Assembly (NCBI GenBank): GCA_030740295.1
Contig: JASLXP010000825.1
Coordinates: 1-9,691, forward strand
Source: Planctomycetota bacterium
GTDB lineage: Bacteria > Planctomycetota > PUPC01 > JACPCR01
Length of the DNA: 9,691 nucleotides
Reading direction: 5' to 3'
The stretch's first letter is position 1. Each line of letters starts with the position of its first letter. This document shows, in pieces, positions 7,616 through 9,691 of the stretch. Under the pieces are notes generated by a model. The model did no database searches and was not told the origin of the DNA. It saw only the letters and a program-made list of their open reading frames with translations. Made by a program: the position numbers and the translations under genes.

Positions 7616-7726
7616 ATTCACTGTTCAGGGCAGAAAGCTGTCCTCGTTCTTCCTGACCACTGACACCTGACCTCTGAACACTCTTGTGCTCAGGCCAGAA
7701 TACTTATCCAATGTTCACTGTTCCTA
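7616..7726. repeat. Degenerate heptanucleotide repeat zone
   Basis: Four head-to-tail 7-mers occupy 7653-7680: CTGACCA, CTGACAC, CTGACCT, CTGAACA. Related heptads flank them: ATTCACT-GTTCAGG at 7616-7629 and GTTCACT-GTTCCTA at 7713-7726. This resembles the short tandemly repeated repetitive (STRR) sequences known from cyanobacteria and other repeat-rich genomes. No gene is seen here. Confidence 0.5.
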
Positions 7727-7760
7727 AGAACGTGTCTAGTTTAGCCCACAGCAAATAACT

Positions 7761-7859
7761 TGACGGATCTAGCCCCGGAGGGGCGGAAGCATGTAGCCTG
7801 GGGCGCAAGCCCCAGGATTCGGAAGTCTCGGCAGATCCAGCCCCGGAGGGGCGAAAGCA
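7761..7859. repeat. REP-like hairpin cluster with direct repeats
   Basis: Two 27-base direct copies lie at 7765-7791 and 7833-7859, 68 bases apart with three mismatches, each holding AGCCCCGGAGGGGCG (stem GCCCC, loop GGA). Between them is a perfect 8-bp hairpin, CCTGGGGC-GCAA-GCCCCAGG (7797-7816), capped by a GNRA-type GCAA tetraloop. The block starts with TTGACGGAT, as does a segment of the 1540-1820 element. From memory, similar 'CCCCGGAGGGGCG' blocks are frequent between genes in planctomycete-like genomes. Confidence 0.7.
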
Positions 7860-7905
7860 GACTCCGCAGAAAGGCCACCATGAGCTTGACGGCTTTAACA
7901 TCGAT

Positions 7906-7923
7906 CACCAGAAAGATCTGGTG
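7906..7923 (-). terminator. Hairpin just past the propeller hydrolase stop codon
   Basis: CACCAGA (7906-7912) pairs perfectly with TCTGGTG (7917-7923) around a 4-base loop, two bases beyond the minus-strand stop at 7925-7927. An alternative pairing, GCCACCA (7874-7880) with TGGTGGC (7919-7925), is also possible. There is no T-run downstream on the minus strand, so an intrinsic terminator is only a weak guess; it might instead protect the 3' end. Confidence 0.35.
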
Positions 7924-7924
7924 G

Positions 7925-9478
7925 CTACGATGTCGTGAATTGAAATGAGTAAAGGCTGGCGTCCTTCAGCTCGATCCTGAGTCGAATCGGTTTGCCGGTC
8001 ACTTGACTGAGGTCCGCCGAGGATTGCCAGGAGACGACGTGGTTTTCGGCGCTGTCTCTCAGCGCGTCACACTGCTCCAATGATAGACCGTCTGCCGGCT
8101 GGCGATCGTGTCCGAGCACTACCGCTTTGGCGTGACCGCCTTCGCGGACTTCCACGTTCAGCCGCAGTTGATCGCCGGTGGTGATGAACGGTTTGGTGAT
8201 CAGCTCTCCGCCGTCTTCGCCGGCGTCGAGCGAGATGAAACCATCCCTGCGAAGCACTGACAGACACACCGCGCTGTGAGTATCCTCCCGCCAGTCGGCG
8301 CGTTCAGAATCGCTCAGCGTAGAGACCGGGCGCGGGCTGCCATCGGTCCAGCGGTCGTGCTGCGGAACACGGCGTTTCATTCCGTTGTAGTAGAAACGAA
8401 TTTCGTCCTCGTGCTGGATGATGCCGTTATAGGCGCCCAGTTGCAGCCGGTCGTAGTTGCCGGCGAGTCCCTCGGTCAACGGCGACGGTTCGAGGAACGG
8501 CTGGCGTTCGCCGAGACGTTTCCACTCCTTCAGGTCGCGGCTCATGGCGAGCTGGATCAGGTTGAAACCGTCCGCGTTTGTGCGATCGGGCAGGCGCTGA
8601 CCGGTCGGGTAATAAACCGTGATCAGCCCAAGATACAGCCCTTCATACGGGACGACGCCGAAGTTGTAACATTCGCATTGCCACGTTGGCGTATGCTGAG
8701 CGGATTCCGGATGGCGCCAGCCGGTCTCGGGATCAGGATCGGTGAACAGCGGCTTGGCAAGCGCTGGATTGGACAACCGGCGCCGGATGATGTCGATGGC
8801 CATTTCCTGGTCCCGTTCTTTATCCATGCCGAACATGAATCGCGGCTCTGACCATTCCACGAAGTCGCTGCTGAAGGACACGTCGTAAGAGCGTCCAACA
8901 GTCTTTGGGTTTGGCCTTTTCAGCATCGCCAGGAACAACCGGTTTTCACGGTCAAACGTCATCGTCCCCGCGTCGCCGGATGGCAGGTGCGCGTCGAGCT
9001 TCTCCCAGTGCAGGCAGTCCGCGCTGACGACAGGAACGCGCCCTTTTGGAACGGTCAGAAGCCCTTTGTAACGCTGCGCCGGGTCCGGGTCGTCCGGGTC
9101 GTAAACCACGTGAACCAGGCGGCGTCCGTCGGGTGTCGGGAACAGGTTGTTCTGCTTGGATCCCTCGAATTCCACCAACCCCAGATTCGGTTTCTCCCAA
9201 TGGATACCGTCTTTAGAGAGCGCAAGCGCGTAGTTGTGTCCGCTCTTGCCCTTGTATCCCTTGTATCGATATTCGTAGACCTGTTTGAAGACTCCCTCGT
9301 CCGGAATCCACATCGGCGGAGAGAAGGTTGCGCAATAAACACCTTCCAGAGGTTTTTCGGCTTTCAGCACGGGCCCGCGCTTTTCGGGCTGATGGAATGT
9401 GTGTTCCAGCCCGTCGATTCGCTCGATGAGGTAATCGTCTAGAAAAAGTTGACGATGAGAATCGATCTGGATGGGCAT
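7925..9478 (-). CDS. GH43/GH32-like five-bladed beta-propeller protein with C-terminal beta-sandwich
   Basis: This 517-residue protein opens with SHRQLFLDDYLIERIDGLEH, a start typical of a large planctomycete-type family often annotated as glycosyl hydrolase or beta-fructosidase-like. Propeller blade signatures follow: ALSKDGIHWEKPNLG (86-100), SADCLHWEKL (152-161), FSSDFVEWSEP (202-212) and AMSRDLKEWKRLG (311-323). Residues about 402-515 form a C-terminal domain with LRRDGFISLDAGEDGGELITKP (split here as 409-419 and 420-430) and the closing LRIELKDASLYSFQF. The Asp pair near the start (D14-D15) and acidic residues later in the propeller could be catalytic, but none is assigned with certainty. 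No signal peptide or membrane segment is seen, so it probably acts in the cytoplasm. The preceding minus-strand bases show no Shine-Dalgarno. It could process oligosaccharides taken up after extracellular breakdown; this is inference. Confidence 0.75.
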   Translation of the reverse strand: MPIQIDSHRQLFLDDYLIERIDGLEHTFHQPEKRGPVLKAEKPLEGVYCATFSPPMWIPDEGVFKQVYEYRYKGYKGKSGHNYALALSKDGIHWEKPNLGLVEFEGSKQNNLFPTPDGRRLVHVVYDPDDPDPAQRYKGLLTVPKGRVPVVSADCLHWEKLDAHLPSGDAGTMTFDRENRLFLAMLKRPNPKTVGRSYDVSFSSDFVEWSEPRFMFGMDKERDQEMAIDIIRRRLSNPALAKPLFTDPDPETGWRHPESAQHTPTWQCECYNFGVVPYEGLYLGLITVYYPTGQRLPDRTNADGFNLIQLAMSRDLKEWKRLGERQPFLEPSPLTEGLAGNYDRLQLGAYNGIIQHEDEIRFYYNGMKRRVPQHDRWTDGSPRPVSTLSDSERADWREDTHSAVCLSVLRRDGFISLDAGEDGGELITKPFITTGDQLRLNVEVREGGHAKAVVLGHDRQPADGLSLEQCDALRDSAENHVVSWQSSADLSQVTGKPIRLRIELKDASLYSFQFTTS

Positions 9479-9617
9479 GGCTTCAGGCGTATGGGGTTAA
9501 ACAGGTCCCTGAATTGAGCGATTCTTAAGACCCCAACGAGCTTGCCAGCTTGCCTCATTGGTGAATCAGGTTGTGAAGCTAACAGAGGACGCACACATTG
9601 AAATCGAAGGGCAACCC

Positions 9618-9665
9618 GGCCAAAACAATAAAAACACCCGAACGGTGTTTAGAAATTGATTGGCC
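9618..9665 (-). terminator. Stem-loop, possible intrinsic terminator of a gene beyond the right edge
   Basis: The core stem AAACACC (9632-9638) and GGTGTTT (9644-9650) is perfect with a 5-base loop. Read on the minus strand it is followed by TTTATTGTTTT, a T-rich run as expected of a Rho-independent terminator, for a minus-strand gene ending to the right of this window. Outer complementarity GGCCAA (9618-9623) with TTGGCC (9660-9665) extends it into a 48-base imperfect palindrome, so a repeat element is an alternative. Confidence 0.5.
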
Positions 9666-9691
9666 CGTTTCCCATCGAATTTCGGTTTAGG

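Noticed and set aside
9539..9554. Perfect tandem 8-mer AGCTTGCC x2 upstream of the propeller gene, as an operator
   Set aside because: Only two copies, no dyad symmetry and no associated promoter boxes; cannot be told from chance.
9567..9691. Possible C-terminal end of a gene entering from the right edge on the minus strand
   Set aside because: One frame stays open for about 40 codons from the edge, but its translation is unremarkable and it runs through the stem-loop at 9618-9665, so coding is unlikely.

Overview
This window looks like chromosomal DNA, roughly 55-60 % GC by eye, from an environmental heterotrophic bacterium. The protein types (right-handed beta-helix exoprotein, DUF6259-like TIM-barrel protein, 'LFLDDYLIE' beta-propeller hydrolase) and the GC-rich palindromic intergenic repeats are of the kind familiar from Planctomycetes, Lentisphaerae, Verrucomicrobia and Hydrogenedentes-like lineages. 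This placement is an inference from protein style; the window has no rRNA or other phylogenetic marker. No tRNA, rRNA, CRISPR array, transposase or integrase was seen.

Layout. (1) 90-1490 (+): an unusual adenylate kinase made of two complete, zinc-lid adenylate kinase modules in one chain. (2) 1491-1864: non-coding, mostly filled by a composite inverted repeat (1540-1820) with a perfect 32-bp arm pair. (3) 1865-4042 (-): a secreted beta-helix protein built from two homologous ~330-residue units. (4) 4043-4337: divergent intergenic region. (5) 4338-6614 (+): a probably exported, DUF6259-like carbohydrate-active protein. (6) 6658-7515 (-): a divergent thymidylate-synthase-family enzyme, convergent with gene 5 across 43 bp. 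(7) 7516-7924: non-coding, with heptanucleotide repeats, a REP-like hairpin cluster and a small hairpin behind gene 8. (8) 7925-9478 (-): a probably cytoplasmic GH43/GH32-like beta-propeller protein with a C-terminal beta-sandwich. (9) 9479-9691: non-coding, ending in a stem-loop that on the minus strand resembles an intrinsic terminator.

Functionally the window mixes nucleotide metabolism (adenylate kinase, thymidylate synthase) with glycan use (beta-helix protein, DUF6259-like protein, propeller hydrolase). The divergent pair 1865-4042 / 4338-6614 may share a regulatory region and act on the same extracellular polysaccharide; the propeller protein, which lacks a signal peptide, could act on internalised products. 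The thymidylate synthase seems only interspersed. No transporter, sensor or regulator is present, so a full polysaccharide-utilisation locus cannot be claimed.

The most distinctive items are the double adenylate kinase, the internally duplicated beta-helix protein, the atypical thymidylate synthase, and two intergenic palindromic repeat clusters that share a TTGACGGAT lead sequence. I did not find convincing evidence of a new defence or mobile system here.
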